A DNA stretch of 64,000 bases from Akkermansiaceae bacterium UBA7331 (GCA_002471255.1 DKPP01000010.1:1-64000); one strand, 5' to 3'. Positions 36,865 to 45,519 are shown, counted from the stretch's first letter. Notes: generated by a model not told the origin, from the sequence alone. Program-made: numbers and translations.

Positions 36865-37314
36865 ATGAACACCACCACATACACCCATACAGAAGCCATT
36901 GCCAGGGACATCTACACCCTGTATCAGGCTGACCTCTACCCAAACGCAGTTCTTGACTGGGACGAGCTCGCTCCCGAAGAACAACGCGCCTGGATCAAAG
37001 TAGCGGACAACCTCTTGCCCGTCCTCGGTCAGCACGCACCCGGCGACCTCGCCGCCTACACCAGGCGCAAACTCAAGGAAACAACCCCCTCAGGCAAAAA
37101 TATCCTCTGGACCCTCCTAGGAACTGCCGCCCTCGCCGCCGCAGGATGGCTCACATCGCTCACCCTCACCGGCTGCGGACACACCATCGACGTCTCCCGG
37201 GAAGACGGCTTCATCATCTGTAAAGAGGGAACCTGCCTCATCATCAAGGAAGGCCACATCACCTACGGTCCCCACCCTCAAAACACCCCCGTAACCATCC
37301 GTCCCCTCAAATAA
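36865..37314 (+). CDS. Phage-like membrane protein of the lysis cassette
   Basis: About 149 residues from ATG 36865 (MNTTTYTHTEAIARDIY...); the frame opens earlier at 36802, but 36865 follows an AAAAAG-rich leader. The N-terminal half is helical and soluble ('DWDELAPEEQRAWIKVADNLLPVLG'). A hydrophobic segment near residues 85-108 ends in 'LTLTGCGH', a Cys that could mark a lipobox. The C-terminus is a short beta-rich repeat ('DGFIICKEGTCLIIKEGHITYGPH'). Its place before holin and endolysin candidates suggests a role at lysis, perhaps spanin-like; function unproven. Confidence 0.5.
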   Translation: MNTTTYTHTEAIARDIYTLYQADLYPNAVLDWDELAPEEQRAWIKVADNLLPVLGQHAPGDLAAYTRRKLKETTPSGKNILWTLLGTAALAAAGWLTSLTLTGCGHTIDVSREDGFIICKEGTCLIIKEGHITYGPHPQNTPVTIRPLK

Positions 37315-37346
37315 CCCCCATAAACTTTTAACTATTCCCTAAATCC

Positions 37347-37580
37347 ATGTGTCAACCCTACGACTGGTTTCTGCGGGTCATCAACACCCTCAAAGCCGTA
37401 ATCGCTACCAAAGACGGCGTATTCACCGTCCTCATCGCCCTCATGCTAATCGCCCTCGGCACACTCTACCATGACATGCGAACATACATGACCGAACAAA
37501 CCAAAACCCAGATCGAAACCGTCCGGGTACTCACCGAACTCAAAGCCGAACTGGCGACCATCAAAAACCTCGCAAAATAA
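37347..37580 (+). CDS. Holin-like small membrane protein
   Basis: A 77-residue protein with one strong hydrophobic segment ('GVFTVLIALMLIALGTLYH', about residues 24-42) and a charged, helical C-terminus ('TEQTKTQIETVRVLTELKAELATIKNL'). Size, topology and position directly before an endolysin fit a phage holin or holin-like protein. Single-segment holins exist but the family cannot be named. Confidence 0.55.
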   Translation: MCQPYDWFLRVINTLKAVIATKDGVFTVLIALMLIALGTLYHDMRTYMTEQTKTQIETVRVLTELKAELATIKNLAK

Positions 37581-37659
37581 CCCTGACCCCACCATTCCGG
37601 GCATCCGCCCGGCAAACTTTCCAAATTATACATTGTATTTTCCCCTTTCACATCATCTC

Positions 37660-38241
37660 ATGAACATCATCGAACGAACAATTGCCGCCGCAATCCTCAA
37701 ATACGAAGACGACCGCGTCACAGGTCCCGCCACACTCCGCATCACCCGACTCCCCGCCGCAGACAAAGGCGGAAAATGGGAAATCTGCGGCATATGCAAC
37801 GGCATTGAACCCGCCATCTTCAACGGCATCAAAACTCTACTCGACTCAGGACAACGCGAAGCCGCCTGGCAAGCCTGCCTCCAATATGTTCTCGACAACA
37901 CCGCCACAGTCCGCATCTGGATCGGCTCCGACACTCACCCCGCCACCGAACTCTTCCTCCGTGACCACTACTTCAACAGCGGCAACAAAAACACTGGCAA
38001 AATCCTCCAACACGCCCTCAACAACAACGGACATACCCTCACCGTAGATGGCCTCGTCGGTAGCAAAACAAAACAAACCCTCCAGACAACACTCGCGCAA
38101 GGAAACGAACGAGACCTCCTCTCCCACCTCCGCGACTCCCGTCGGGCCTTCTACACCTCCTGCACCCAATACCCCACCTTCGGCAAAGGCTGGCTTCGCC
38201 GATGCGACGACGTCTATGACCTCGCCCAAACCCTTCTCTAA
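37660..38241 (+). CDS. GH108-type phage endolysin (lysozyme with PG-binding end)
   Basis: A 193-residue protein; I start at ATG 37660 (MNIIERTIAAAIL) rather than the TTG at 37633. The second half matches the predicted peptidoglycan domain of GH108 N-acetylmuramidases: 'LTVDGLVGSKTKQTLQTTLAQG', then 'LRDSRRAFYTSCTQYPTFGKGWLRR'. The first half is divergent and I cannot see the usual Glu-Gly-Gly active-site motif clearly. It would degrade the cell wall at the end of a phage cycle. The high G+C, like the two genes before it, marks a phage-derived module. Confidence 0.68.
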   Translation: MNIIERTIAAAILKYEDDRVTGPATLRITRLPAADKGGKWEICGICNGIEPAIFNGIKTLLDSGQREAAWQACLQYVLDNTATVRIWIGSDTHPATELFLRDHYFNSGNKNTGKILQHALNNNGHTLTVDGLVGSKTKQTLQTTLAQGNERDLLSHLRDSRRAFYTSCTQYPTFGKGWLRRCDDVYDLAQTLL

Positions 38242-38405
38242 CAACAAAGAAAAGCGTCCAAGAAACCAACCTGAGAGACGGAAGCCATGGCCGTCCAGTA
38301 AACCCAAACCGTCAACCTCCTCATCTTTCCTCACAGGAACCCACAAAACCCTCTAACCTCCTCCAAAAAATTGTATATTGTAAACCCTACATCTCCCAAT
38401 CACTT

Positions 38406-38517
38406 ATGGTCCGCCGCAACACAAACCTCATCGAACAATACATCACCCCTAGCAATCGTCGCATGAAATGTGCCTCCCCCCTATCTCTACAGGGGAGACA
38501 CCCGCGAACACATCAAG
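38406..38517 (+). pseudogene. Start of a phage gene cut by an IS relic
   Basis: An open frame beginning 'MVRRNTNLIEQYITPSNRRMKC' continues the phage gene run but is broken off at about 38517 by a fragment of the IS982-like element. Too short to classify. Confidence 0.35.
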
Positions 38518-38621
38518 GTCTGAAAATTTGGGCTTAGGTCCCGGTTTAATCGAATTGCCGTCAGCGCATTGAACGAGTTATTTTTTATTAAAATTTAAGA
38601 TTGGATTATTTAAACCCACGC
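38518..38621 (-). mobile_element. Internally deleted relic of the IS982-like element
   Basis: The first half matches the 5' part of the transposase gene at about 14992-15040 ('TCTGAAAATTTGGGCTTAGG'). The second half matches the terminal ~57 bases of the IS at 15165-15221, ending AACCCACGC. The ~125 bases between are missing. It marks the join between phage-derived and older transposon sequence. Confidence 0.8.
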
Positions 38622-38639
38622 ATTGTATGATTTTTTGAA

Positions 38640-38998
38640 ATATTGTGGTATTTCTGAAAGTGACAGCACATACATTCAAATTCAAAGTTTTTGGTCGTAA
38701 ATATGAACACGAGGACGTGTGCGCGATTCAATTTAATGAGGTAGGTTGGTTCGTATCGCATATCTATCAATGATCAGTACCCCCTAAATGGTGAACCTTT
38801 TATATATAAAAATTTTGAACAAGATAGTATTTTCTATCCCAAAGCGTTGAAAACTGACATGAAATTAACAGGGGAATATTATCGCGATGCTCAAATTTCC
38901 GCCAAAACAGTTCAGGAACGCTTTAAGTTATTAGGAGATTGGATTGATTCGGTAGGTAATTCTAGACCTAAATTATTGGATCAATCAGAGTTTATTTA
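38640..38998 (+). pseudogene. Frameshifted gene next to the TnsE-like gene
   Basis: One frame gives 'HTFKFKVFGRKYEHEDVCAIQFNEVGWFVSHIYQ', and after a one-base shift another gives 'YPLNGEPFIYKNFEQDSIFYPKALKTDMKLTGEYYRDAQISAKTVQERFKLLGDWID...LLDQSEFI'. Together they make a ~115-residue protein of unknown family. It converges on and slightly overlaps the TnsE-like gene. It might be an immunity-like or transposon accessory gene now dead. Confidence 0.45.
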
Positions 38999-40577
38999 AC
39001 TTAGAAATAGCATGTTTTACGCAATTTTCAGAACGGTGGCGAAAAGAAACGACATGAGACCCTAGTTTTCCGATAGTTTGTTCTGTTTTACCAGAATATT
39101 TTATGATGTGTTGAAAAACATTCTGGATAAAATCTTTATCAAACATTTCAGAATCGTGGAAATAGGCAATTCCTGATGAGGCACCTGAACCACTGTGTGG
39201 AATATGCTTATCAATAATTACGTAATGTTTTTGTTTTTTTCTCAAAATAATGACTAAACACTTAATCCCTGAATTATTAAGCCATTCCCCATTTGAATCG
39301 AGAATCTCATTGTGATTACGTGAATAATAAGTTAAGCGATAGTCGTTTGCTTGAGCAAATACCCTTGCATCTTGTTTTATTTTACCAAATGGGTCTTTAG
39401 GGGAACTATATCCAATACTCAATTTAGATATTTCTCCCCCCATACCTTTCCCATCATTGTCGCTGAAAAACGATCCGTCTTTGTCCTTAATGGTATAAGT
39501 CTTGGATGGTAGAGATACTTTTTTTTGTATTGCTCTTGTTCTTGATACGTTAGGTTCTAAACCTAGCGGCCTCTGAATTATTGTCAGTGTTCTAGCCGAT
39601 TTATTATTTGTTGCATTATTGGTAAATGGTTTTGTGCCATCCAGCTCGTTAAAATCTGAATTTTGAGATCTCGTGGAAGTCTTTGGTTTGGAATTTGATT
39701 TTGCATTCTTAGGTTTATTTGAATTCGTTACAGATTCTAGGTTGAAGGATTCTGTGCAGATGACAGATGTATTTATTATGTGATGAATTAGAAATTCACC
39801 CGATGATAAATATTCTCCCTTAACGTGTAATTGTGTCGGAGTTTGCAATGGTTCAAAATACGTGCATAATGGCTTTTTGGCTGAGAAATCAAAGGCTTTA
39901 AATGTTCTGTTGATACTTTTTACTCGAGTGTAAAAACTTGGATCACTAAGCATAGCGTAAATCAAATAGGCATCTTTCTTAGTATATCTTTTTGAAGAAA
40001 AAATAGTAGGGATGCCTGCACTATTTGTGAGCCCTATTTTATCTCTATTTGCTTTTTCTTGAATTAAGTCGATTATAGTATTAGAAGAAAGAGACTTCGA
40101 GTTTCCCCAAGGGAATGTAATTAGGCTTTTTTTAAAATCTGAAGATAAGTGATAATACTTTAGAAAGAAGACTGTACAAGGTAAGATGAATCGTTGATTT
40201 TTGTCAATAAACCGTAGGGCTGGCCTTTCTTCATATTCAATTTTCTGAATATCTCGACCTATATCGCAAAATAATTCTTCAAAATCGTATATGCCTTCAC
40301 AATTTCCATTAATATGGATTGTCCCTATCAAAGCCGACTTCATTGCTAAAAGCGAAATGGGTTTTGTAAATTCAGCCTTGGTATCTAAATTGTAAAAAGT
40401 GGCTTCAATTGCTCTAGAATTGGTTCGATGGTTCCCTGCTAAGACAAAGCCTCCTAAATTGGTTAATACAATTCGTTGATCCACTCCTTCCTTTTTAAGT
40501 GAAACAAATTTGGAAAGATTTTTTGTAGCTACTATAGATAAATTTTGCCAACGCAAAACACGAGGTCGTGAATTCAT
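38985..40577 (-). CDS. tnsE: TnsE-like transposition target selector
   Basis: TnsE directs Tn7 into discontinuously replicated DNA, such as conjugating plasmids, by binding 3'-recessed ends and the sliding clamp. This 530-residue protein (Tn7 TnsE: 538) shares its layout. Residues 120-250 parallel the middle of TnsE, including 'LHVKGEYLSSGEFLIHHIINTSV' against the 'LHVKG...YLVEEIVGLEI' of TnsE. A long polar Asn/Lys/Thr-rich linker spans about 285-335. The C-terminal part (390-530) fits the DNA-binding domain, ending 'HVVSFRHRSENCVKHAISKL'. It is not in the tns operon but alone at the right end, 107 bases from the terminus and reading inward. Identification is from remembered family sequence and context; a profile search would decide. 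Confidence 0.68.
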   Translation of the reverse strand: MNSRPRVLRWQNLSIVATKNLSKFVSLKKEGVDQRIVLTNLGGFVLAGNHRTNSRAIEATFYNLDTKAEFTKPISLLAMKSALIGTIHINGNCEGIYDFEELFCDIGRDIQKIEYEERPALRFIDKNQRFILPCTVFFLKYYHLSSDFKKSLITFPWGNSKSLSSNTIIDLIQEKANRDKIGLTNSAGIPTIFSSKRYTKKDAYLIYAMLSDPSFYTRVKSINRTFKAFDFSAKKPLCTYFEPLQTPTQLHVKGEYLSSGEFLIHHIINTSVICTESFNLESVTNSNKPKNAKSNSKPKTSTRSQNSDFNELDGTKPFTNNATNNKSARTLTIIQRPLGLEPNVSRTRAIQKKVSLPSKTYTIKDKDGSFFSDNDGKGMGGEISKLSIGYSSPKDPFGKIKQDARVFAQANDYRLTYYSRNHNEILDSNGEWLNNSGIKCLVIILRKKQKHYVIIDKHIPHSGSGASSGIAYFHDSEMFDKDFIQNVFQHIIKYSGKTEQTIGKLGSHVVSFRHRSENCVKHAISKLNKL

Positions 40578-40639
40578 AGAAAAAAGAAAGAGATAAGTTG
40601 AATGTTTTTATTTGGAATAATTATAATTATTTTACATTA

Positions 40640-40684
40640 CTGACATTTTATACGCGAATTTGACATTTTATGCGCAACCTTACA
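40640..40684 (-). promoter_or_regulatory. Right transposon end with two TnsB-type sites
   Basis: CTGACATTTTATACGCG (40640-40656) and TTGACATTTTATGCGC (40660-40675) are inverted copies of the left-end motif, followed by the terminus CTTACA ending at 40684. The left end carries four such sites, the right end two; Tn7 also has unequal numbers at its two ends. Confidence 0.88.
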
Positions 40685-40689
40685 GCCAC
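40685..40689. repeat. Target-site duplication, right copy (GCCAC)
   Basis: The five bases GCCAC follow the right terminus CTTACA and match 5993-5997. They lie in the comM codons for the Gly-Gly-Gly run. Confidence 0.95.
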
Positions 40690-41539
40690 CACCCATAAGC
40701 CCCACATCGGAAATCGTGTGGTGAGGGGCACGAAATGGGCGTTGCCTCATCAATCCCGATTCACGACTTAATAAACCACATACGGAATGAATCTTGCTTG
40801 TTTCCAAGGCTTCATTATCGCGCAAAGTTGGCAAAATCGTAGGTAAACGCTGAGCCAACATAGATTTCCCTGATCCCGGGCTACCACTTAATAAGATATT
40901 ATGATGCCCCGCTGCAGCTATTTCCATAGCGCGTCTGGCGTAGGCTTGCCCTTTGATTTCATCAAAATCAATGTGAAACTCATTAGGCGCCTCGGAGTAT
41001 TCATGCGTTACATACGGAGTAGGCAAACCGTCTCTTGTCAATAAAAGCCAAGCTTCTTTGAGAGTATCCACAGGGTAAATATCGATCCCATGTACGACGG
41101 AAGCCTCTTGGGCGTTGGCTGAGGGTACCATCATATATCGTTTTCCCTGCTCGCGAGCTGCAATAATTTGAGGGAGGATCCCTTGCACGGCTCGTACTGA
41201 TCCATCTAAAGCGAGTTCTCCGATGATGCTCCAGTCTTTTGCATCAATCGGTTGGCTAATAGTACAAGCAACGATACCTAAAGCTATGGCTAAATCAAAA
41301 CTAGGACCTTGCTTTTTTATATCAGCCGGGGCTAGGTTGACCACAAAAATACCTTGTCCCTCGGGTAAATCGGAATTAGAGATGGCAGATTCGACACGGT
41401 GCGTACTTTCTTTAATAGCCGTATCTGGCAGACCGACGATAAAAGTGCGCTTTTCTGCAGCAGGCTTGAGATCGATTTCTACCTCAACTTCTACTCCCTC
41501 CACACCGATGACTGTTGCCGAATAGAGACGTGTTATCAT
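40685..41539 (-). pseudogene. comM: comM (yifB) 5' fragment, cut by the Tn7-like element
   Basis: The N-terminal part of ComM/YifB: the Lon-protease-like domain ('MITRLYSATVIGVEGVEVEVEIDL', 'VVNLAPADIKKQGPSFDLAIALG', 'IIGELALDGSVR') followed by the AAA+ Walker A ('ILLSGSPGSGKSMLAQRLP') and 'PFRAPHHTISDVGLMGGG'. Coding then runs into transposon sequence and stops at 40637. The missing half lies at 5321-5997. Start at ATG 41539 is the usual one for the family. Confidence 0.96.
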
Positions 41540-41606
41540 AAGCTTTGCCCCAAAGCATACAGAAATATCAAAAATCTACAAAGCAAATAGCTAGATGCGA
41601 TTTCAA

Positions 41607-41924
41607 TTACTCGAAATTGATAATTCTTTTTCGTTTTGGGTGCATCACCATTCTTCCTCCGTTTTGTTCTCGAAAGGGATTAAATAAGTGATCTAAGCCA
41701 TTTGATTTAATGAGCAGGCATTGTTCCATGAGACGGCCCAATTTGCCTTTGGGGAAGCCCTTTGCCTGAAACCAGCTTAGATATTCTTGGGGTACATCCA
41801 TCAAGACGCATCCTTTTGGGGGGAAGGCTGCCGGACCATATTTACCAAATGGGATATGAATGGAAGCTATTTCCGCAAGTAATGCCTTGAGGTCATTGGC
41901 TGTCGGTATGGGTGCATCTTGCAT
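41607..41924 (-). CDS. DUF3820-family protein
   Basis: A 105-residue soluble protein with the DUF3820 pattern: 'IPFGKYGPAAFPPKGCVLMDVPQEYLSWFQAKGFPKGKLGRLMEQCLLIKSNGLDHLFNPFR'. The family is sometimes labelled a quorum-sensing-regulated virulence factor, but its function is not established. Its first ~42 codons are repeated at 48265-48391. It lies directly upstream of comM in the minus-strand direction. Confidence 0.85.
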   Translation of the reverse strand: MQDAPIPTANDLKALLAEIASIHIPFGKYGPAAFPPKGCVLMDVPQEYLSWFQAKGFPKGKLGRLMEQCLLIKSNGLDHLFNPFREQNGGRMVMHPKRKRIINFE

Positions 41925-41944
41925 AATTGATGAATGTAGAATAG

Positions 41945-42305
41945 TTATTCGGGAGATTGCGGTGGATAGGCAATTAGCAATTTTGTGCCGTCAATATACA
42001 ATTTAAATTGCCCTTTTTCTACCTTACAAAGAATATGCCAATGCACGCAACCACTAAATAAAGGTCGAATATACACAGCATTGTCTTCTTGATCAAAGGA
42101 ATAAACGCTGTAGTATGAGTTAGCTCTTCCTGATGAATAAGTGTAAAAGAGGCTATCATTGATCCATCCTACATGCTTTGCTAATTGATTTTGATAAATC
42201 ATTCCCTCAAGATTTATCTGTTTGCTGAGGAAACTCCCATCCGGCTTTTTAAAATCGATTTGATAATAACCTGAACCTTCGTCAGAGCCATCGCCTTAGT
42301 CTCAT
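41945..42305 (-). pseudogene. Truncated copy of the exported-protein gene
   Basis: The last ~115 codons of the gene at 48412-48939 are duplicated here nearly identically ('MIYQNQLAKHVGWINDSLFYTYSSGRANSYYSV...'). The signal peptide and N-terminal part are missing. A one-base difference near 42295 also breaks the upstream frame. Confidence 0.88.
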
Positions 42306-42312
42306 TAGTAGT

Positions 42313-42534
42313 TTTAATTTTCAGACTGCCAGGGTATTGAATGAACTACAATGTCCTCTGCGTTTTTCTATTCCTTTGGAGATATATTGGATTGTGTGTT
42401 TCATTTATCTACTTGCCGTGATAATATTTCTTCTCATTTGTCGTCTAGAATTATGGATCATGTGACTACAAAGCATTATTTTAGTATTTTTTTACACAAA
42501 TGGGTAAAACGAAAGTTTATGGTCTCAATTACTT
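42313..42534. other. Unassigned sequence at island edge
   Basis: AT-rich sequence between the left direct repeat and the HpaII-like gene. A 64-residue plus-strand frame overlaps the end of the nuclease gene and has no support. Nothing else is seen. Confidence 0.35.
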
Positions 42535-43653
42535 CTAAAATCTAATTTGGAAATTTAGATCAATATAATATTTTGTATCTTTCTTATATACGTACGCATA
42601 GACATATTTCGAAGCAGAAGGCCTATCTAATTTAGCATTGGTAAATAAAAAATTGCGTAAAGATTCTCCATCCCTTGAGTGATAGAAGAGTACATCGCCG
42701 TCATTTTTAACTATAATGTATCCTCCATTAACTTGATATTCTCCTGTCCATAAATGTCCTGCTGTCATTCCAACAAATGTTGCATATAGGAAATCTTTTA
42801 CTACTTTAGTATAAAAAATTTCTGGGTGATTTCGATTTAAGGGGTTTTTAATAATTAATCGAGAAACAATTTTTTCTATTTTCGTATGCTTAATTGGATC
42901 AAGGTAATAAATTTGAAGCATATGATCTATTACTGATATCATATGTCCATGTATTAAATCTAGGTTTTCTTTAAATACGAGATTTCTGACATGTGAAAAT
43001 GCCATTTGAATATTATTGTTAATAATGTAATGTATTCTACCTTCTTTATCAATACCTCCTTTTCTTGTTAAAAGACAATTTATATCCTCCATTTGCTCAT
43101 CAGAGATATTTGATAATGAATATGCAAATCGTGATGTATTTCCCCCATTAAAAAGAGTAGGAGGATTTTTAAATTTGGATTTGATAGAAAATCCTGCAAT
43201 AAATATTAGTGCTGTTTTAGGATCACGTATTTCTAATACTATATCATTTTTGCCGCCAAACTGTTTGTTTTTAGAAATGCTTTTGGCTTTATATTTAAGT
43301 AAGGATGTTAGTTGTTGGAAATGAGTGGTTTCCTGATTGCATTCAAAACTACGACCTTTTGATTCTAATATTGTTGTAAGTAACAAATTGGCATGTTTAA
43401 CAAATGTAGAAGATTGTATTATTAATGGATCTTTCCCCAGCAGTTTAATATGAACTTGCATATCTTCGTTATCACGAGTTATTATTCGATATTCACTGTT
43501 ATTGTTTTTATCATCTGTTTGGAGAAATTTACTAATTTCAAGATAAAAATTTGGATCTTTTTCTAGTTGATTATTTGCGGCATAAATCCTACCTTCACCT
43601 AAAAGTTTGAATATAACATATAATTCGGCCCATTCCCCTTTATTAGCACGCAT
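42535..43653 (-). CDS. HpaII-family type II restriction endonuclease
   Basis: A 372-residue protein with the HpaII-family pattern from end to end: 'KGEWAELYVIFKLLGEGRIYAAN' at the start, 'KNDIVLEIRDPKTALIFIAGFSIKSKF' in the middle (possible Glu and Lys of the active site), and 'AGHLWTGEYQVNGGYIIVKNDGDVLFYH...YYIDLNFQIRF' at the end. HpaII cuts CCGG. The usual C5-cytosine methyltransferase is not present within this window. The gene is coupled to a small upstream frame by an 11-base overlap. It lies in the island between the direct repeats. Confidence 0.82.
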   Translation of the reverse strand: MRANKGEWAELYVIFKLLGEGRIYAANNQLEKDPNFYLEISKFLQTDDKNNNSEYRIITRDNEDMQVHIKLLGKDPLIIQSSTFVKHANLLLTTILESKGRSFECNQETTHFQQLTSLLKYKAKSISKNKQFGGKNDIVLEIRDPKTALIFIAGFSIKSKFKNPPTLFNGGNTSRFAYSLSNISDEQMEDINCLLTRKGGIDKEGRIHYIINNNIQMAFSHVRNLVFKENLDLIHGHMISVIDHMLQIYYLDPIKHTKIEKIVSRLIIKNPLNRNHPEIFYTKVVKDFLYATFVGMTAGHLWTGEYQVNGGYIIVKNDGDVLFYHSRDGESLRNFLFTNAKLDRPSASKYVYAYVYKKDTKYYIDLNFQIRF

Positions 43654-43837
43654 TAAATGAAACCTTTCTAGTTCCTAGAGTTATTGCATCAATTATGAGT
43701 GATGTAACACTATGATCTGCCTGTAATATGCAATTGGTAAGAATGTCTTGCCAATGTGCCTGTTTATTGAAAGGCAGTCTTCTAATGCCCTTACTATGTG
43801 CTTCTCTTTTAATGTATACTGCTGGAGTTAAGTTCAT
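43643..43837 (-). CDS. Small protein coupled to the HpaII-like gene
   Basis: A 64-residue frame ('MNLTPAVYIKREAHSKGIRRLPFN...') that ends inside the start of the restriction gene (11-base overlap). It shows no methyltransferase motif. It might be a remnant of a larger gene, a small regulatory protein, or the end of a lost partner. No family is recognised. Confidence 0.4.
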   Translation of the reverse strand: MNLTPAVYIKREAHSKGIRRLPFNKQAHWQDILTNCILQADHSVTSLIIDAITLGTRKVSFNAC

Positions 43838-44150
43838 TGCTCTGTATTAATAATTAAATTGCATTCCGTTTTCATGAATTTATACAATATAACATCTAAA
43901 TATAATTTCAACCTCGAGTCTTATATAAAAAACTATTTTTTTAATCTCGCTAAACTGAAATTTCCGATGAGGTCTAATTAAAATCACAAATGAAGAAAAT
44001 AGATTATATATGCTTTCGTGTTCGATTTGTGAGAAATCTTATTGCCGTCTATATTTCGTGATGAAAAGTCTTTATAGTTTGTAGTTCTATTCTGAAATTT
44101 GATGTACGTAATATTCCAAATTTTGATTTGAAAAAAAGCGAATTAAATAG
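43838..44150. other. AT-rich intergenic region
   Basis: No gene, repeat or clear hairpin is visible. The promoter of the HpaII-like unit should lie near 43850-43920. Confidence 0.4.
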
Positions 44151-45225
44151 CAAGTGTAATTTTTAGCTCAAGGTGTATTACTTCCAAAGGTGTTTCCTGC
44201 CTAAACAATTTCTATGTCGATTATCAAGCAACTCTGTTATTATATTGAAATGGCTTTGAAAAATCAAAGATAAATCGGTTTTTTTAGGTATAAAACGTCT
44301 TACTAATCCGTTGACTTGTTCCACCGAGCCTTTTTCCCAACTACTATAAGGATGGGTAAAAAAGGATAAGCATTTAAGCTTTTTATTCGTTCTTTCATGA
44401 TATGCGTTTTCTTTACCGTTGTCATAAGTTATTGTCTTAATGAGATCTAGTACTGAAAAAAGCTTCCAACTTGACACAAGAGCGTTATGCATTTTCTGAG
44501 CTGTGCAAGAGTTTAATTTTCTTAATTGAACAAATCTTGTCTTGCGATCAATAGATGTACAGATGCAATGCTTAGATTGTCGGCAAACAATAGTATCGGC
44601 TTCAATATGTCCAATATTCGCTCTTGTTTCAGCTTCTATTGGTCGTTGTTTGATAGATGTTTGCTTTCTGATTCGTCCTCGGCAATCTGTTGAAGATCTG
44701 CGTTTTTTTCGTTTCTGATGGAATCGTGGAAGATATTTAATCAGGTGCCTTGCTTGCCCATATATCCACATATAGATCGATTCGTGGCTGATAACACAAC
44801 GTTTTAATAAGGATTTAAGACGACCTGCTATAGCCTCCGGAGTCCAAAAATATTCTATAAGGCCTTCAACATAAAGACGTAATCTTTTGTTTTTATCAAG
44901 CTTAAATCCTTTCTTTGCTCTAGTCTTTTTATAAGCATGGGCATTGGCTATCAATGCGCTGTATGTATCAGGCGTCATACCATGGCGTCGGATCTCTCTG
45001 GAAATAGTTGATTTATTACGTTCTAAAAAGCGTGTGATATAAGAAATACTATGAGATGATGAAGAGGAATCATGGTATCATCGCGTTGAGCGCTCCTTAA
45101 ATGGGAATAGCTATTTTTAGCAGTATCTGTATAATGTATCACGGAAGCTGTGTTTCTATTTTTGATTTGGAACATCTTTGAATATGTGACGTAATCGCTT
45201 CCTGTTTTGTCTATCGTTGCACTTG
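44151..45225 (-). mobile_element. IS30-family insertion sequence
   Basis: The element is bounded by short inverted ends CAAGTGTAA (44151) and TTGCACTTG (45225), with a ~1.07-kb total length. It carries an IS30 transposase gene. A second, more decayed copy in the opposite orientation lies at about 47455-48263, beyond the OLD-like gene. Confidence 0.75.
44178..45064 (-). pseudogene. IS30-family transposase, 5' end degraded
   Basis: The DDE domain is well preserved: 'IGHIEADTIVCRQ' (Asp), 'KTITYDNGKENAYHE' (Asp) and 'SSWEKGSVEQVNGLVRRFIPKKTDL' (Glu block). Upstream, the HTH 'ISYITRFLERNKSTISREIRRHG' is in frame, but a stop lies a few codons earlier where the true start should be. The intact stretch from ATG 44978 is 266 residues, shorter than the usual ~330. 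It is probably inactive, although the catalytic part is intact. Confidence 0.82.
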
Positions 45226-45519
45226 TTATTTGAAGTTGGGCATTGCTTTGAAAGATTAATTAGTTGTATTGTTTTGTCATATAAACGATTATATTATTTC
45301 TAACGTTTTATGATCAATCAATGTATCAATATTTTTCAAAAGCTTCTTTTTCCATGTTATAATCTGAACCGAAATATCCCATATTCGCGTGTTATTTCGT
45401 TGACTGTTCTAGGCAACTTGGCTTTAATCAAACTATCGTATTTGCTTCTGAATTATTTTTAAAATTTTCAGTATTCCAGCTTATTATTACAATATTTCTT
45501 ATTTTCAAGTATTTGAAAA
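45226..45519. other. Intergenic region, no gene seen
   Basis: AT-rich, non-coding in appearance. It lies downstream of the OLD-like gene; no strong terminator hairpin is seen. Confidence 0.35.

Larger units (their letters stand above)
5998..40684. mobile_element. 34.7-kb Tn7-like transposon inserted in comM
   Basis: The element has termini TGTAAG...CTTACA, a 5-bp target duplication (GCCAC), arrays of short terminal repeats at both ends, and a tnsA-tnsB-tnsC-tniQ-tnsF-like operon near the left end. These are the defining features of Tn7-like transposons, and comM is the known target of the Tn6022/AbaR group. A TnsE-like gene sits at the right end. Internal cargo is strongly mosaic in base composition and includes restriction-modification, Rhs toxin-immunity, phage-derived and IS sequences. 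TnsA active-site residues and the TnsB DDE triad are intact, so the core machinery could still work. Confidence 0.93.

Noticed and set aside
37846..38346. Minus-strand frame of 166 residues
   Set aside because: It is antisense to the endolysin gene, whose peptidoglycan-domain motifs are clear, and it has low-complexity Gly/Val content.
43643..43837. The small frame as a piece of the HpaII-partner methylase
   Set aside because: No C5-methylase motif (PCQ, ENV or QVGNAV) is visible in its 64 residues.
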